From Methylocapsa sp. (lineage in GTDB: Bacteria > Pseudomonadota > Alphaproteobacteria > Rhizobiales > Beijerinckiaceae), in contig PLUZ01000295.1 in the NCBI GenBank assembly GCA_003162995.1, positions 3,794 through 11,656 on the forward strand: a DNA stretch of 7,863 bases, read 5' to 3'. The notes beneath the pieces were generated by a model. That model was not told the origin of the DNA. It saw nothing but the letters and a program-made list of their open reading frames with translations, and made no database searches. Both the position numbers and the translations under genes were made by a program. Positions 7,045 to 7,863 of this stretch are shown in pieces. Each line of letters begins with the position of its first letter. Positions within the stretch are counted from its first letter, which is position 1.

Positions 7045-7607
7045 AGCAGGTGGTGTTTGCCGACCAAGCGAACCGTGCTCGCCTGCGGGCCTTTCTGTCC
7101 GATCTCCTCGACGAAACGAACCTCGGAGCCAACTGTCAAGCGGTCGAACGCATTGTCAAGAACGCTGTTGCGATGGAAATAGACTTCGCGGCCGTCGGAG
7201 GTCTCGATGAACCCGTAATCGTCACCGGCCACGAATTTCGACACGGCTCCATGGTCCTCCGATTGATGCGGCTTGACCTGACCGCGCATCTCGCGGACCG
7301 CGTCCTCGATCTGGCGCTGAGCCGCGTCAAAGGCATCCTTGATCGCAACCGCGACGTGCTCGTGCTCCGGGGCGTCGTCATGCGTTTTGGTGACGAGAAT
7401 GTCCTTATGCTCCGGCATCGCGATGCGAATATCGATCTTGAACAGACCACCCTTCCGATGCCGCGTTTGCGGCGCGATGACCGCAACGTTGCAGCTCGTA
7501 ATCCGGTCGTGGAATTTTTCCAACCGTTTGGCGTGCTTTTCAACATCGGCCCGAATGGCCTCCGATGGCTCGGAATTCTCAAAAGTGATATCAAGCGGCA
7601 CTTGCAT
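7041..7607 (-). CDS. HPF/RaiA-family ribosome-associated protein fused to a C-terminal cold-shock domain
   Basis: This 188-residue protein joins two domains. Residues 1 to about 112 resemble ribosome hibernation factors of the HPF/RaiA (S30AE, sigma-54 modulation) family, which bind the 30S decoding region in stationary phase or stress. They open MQVPLDITFENSEPSEAI, followed by a helix with HAKRLEKFHDRI, a strand FKIDIRIAMP, and a second helix VAVAIKDAFDAAQRQIED. Residues about 119-183 are a cold-shock domain. An RNP1-like YGFIETSDG (131-139) lacks the usual Lys-Gly before the aromatic residue; RNP2-like VYFHRNSV (142-149) and VGSEVRFVEE, then KGPQAS, complete it. The usual long-form HPF dimerisation domain is absent. 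The start at 7607 has AAGGGA six bases upstream and matches the natural N-terminus of HPF. The frame continues open upstream to the window edge, but that part resembles nothing. The gene is convergent to opgH. Domain calls are firm; the function of the fusion is inferred. Confidence 0.9.
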   Translation of the reverse strand: MQVPLDITFENSEPSEAIRADVEKHAKRLEKFHDRITSCNVAVIAPQTRHRKGGLFKIDIRIAMPEHKDILVTKTHDDAPEHEHVAVAIKDAFDAAQRQIEDAVREMRGQVKPHQSEDHGAVSKFVAGDDYGFIETSDGREVYFHRNSVLDNAFDRLTVGSEVRFVEEIGQKGPQASTVRLVGKHHLL

Positions 7608-7613
7608 TTTCTG

Positions 7614-7619
7614 TCCCTT
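7614..7619 (-). promoter_or_regulatory. Ribosome-binding site of the HPF-cold-shock gene
   Basis: AAGGGA on the minus strand sits six bases before the ATG at 7607. It decides the start, because the frame is open for more than 80 codons further upstream (a GTG at 7829 is the farthest start codon I noted) and nothing else marks the N-terminus. Confidence 0.7.
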
Positions 7620-7691
7620 TGCATCGAACCATATTGCATTCTGGGAAGCATTCCCGCGAACTCGATGTTTGGCCGGTGCGACGCCATCCAT

Positions 7692-7718
7692 ATCATAAGG
7701 GTGGGCCTTTACCGTCAA
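7692..7718 (-). promoter_or_regulatory. Possible sigma-70-type promoter of the HPF-cold-shock gene
   Basis: On the minus strand TTGACG (7718-7713) matches five of six -35 bases. TATGAT (7697-7692) matches five of six -10 bases, but the spacer is only 15 bases; with a 17-base spacer the -10 would be the poorer TGATAT. Transcription from here would give a leader of roughly 80 bases, long enough to hold a cold-shock-type leader structure, though I cannot show one. The rest of 7608-7863 shows no recognisable gene. Confidence 0.35.
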
Positions 7719-7863
7719 AAATCCAACTGTCATCAGACGAATTGATGGAAGCAGGGCATTGGCCGCTTGACCATGGTGTGAAGTCACAGCTGCGGCTTGA
7801 AATGACGTGCCGAGAGACTTGTTACACACCCCGTTCCAATCAAATCTTGCCCTGCTATTTTCC

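Noticed and set aside
7050..7745. Plus-strand frame of 231 codons across the HPF-cold-shock gene
   Set aside because: It is antisense to a gene with clear domain motifs on the minus strand, and its own product resembles nothing.

Overview
The window (about 7.9 kb, moderately GC-rich) reads as chromosomal core DNA from an alphaproteobacterium. Protein similarity and the glmU-glmS arrangement suggest Hyphomicrobiales, possibly a Beijerinckiaceae-like lineage. That placement is inference from remembered families; no marker gene here settles it. I see no tRNA, rRNA, CRISPR array, insertion sequence or prophage gene.

Layout. Positions 1-2903 hold two minus-strand genes transcribed in the order glmU then glmS: the bifunctional GlcNAc-1-P uridyltransferase/GlcN-1-P acetyltransferase, and glutamine:fructose-6-phosphate aminotransferase. 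The 3' end of glmS is cut off by the left edge. Together they supply the first and last steps of the route from fructose-6-P to UDP-GlcNAc; the phosphoglucosamine mutase step (GlmM) is not in the window. A 298-bp divergent intergenic region (2904-3201) separates glmU from two plus-strand genes. These are an opgG/opgD-type periplasmic glucan protein with a twin-arginine signal and opgH, the membrane glucosyltransferase. They overlap by 13 bases and form one operon making osmoregulated periplasmic glucan (OPG) from UDP-glucose. Convergent to opgH, on the minus strand, is a 188-residue protein joining an HPF/RaiA ribosome-hibernation domain to a C-terminal cold-shock domain. Its upstream region (7608-7863) holds a good ribosome-binding site and a possible promoter.

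How the genes relate. Both divergent units make envelope polymers from nucleotide sugars: UDP-GlcNAc for peptidoglycan and lipid A, and UDP-glucose for OPG. The HPF-cold-shock protein is a translation or RNA stress factor with no obvious link to them beyond proximity. Nothing here is a clear new system. The points most worth a second look are the HPF-CSD fusion, the Tat-type OpgG paired with OpgH, the inverted repeat between glmU and glmS, and an orphan Shine-Dalgarno/mini-ORF just after opgH.
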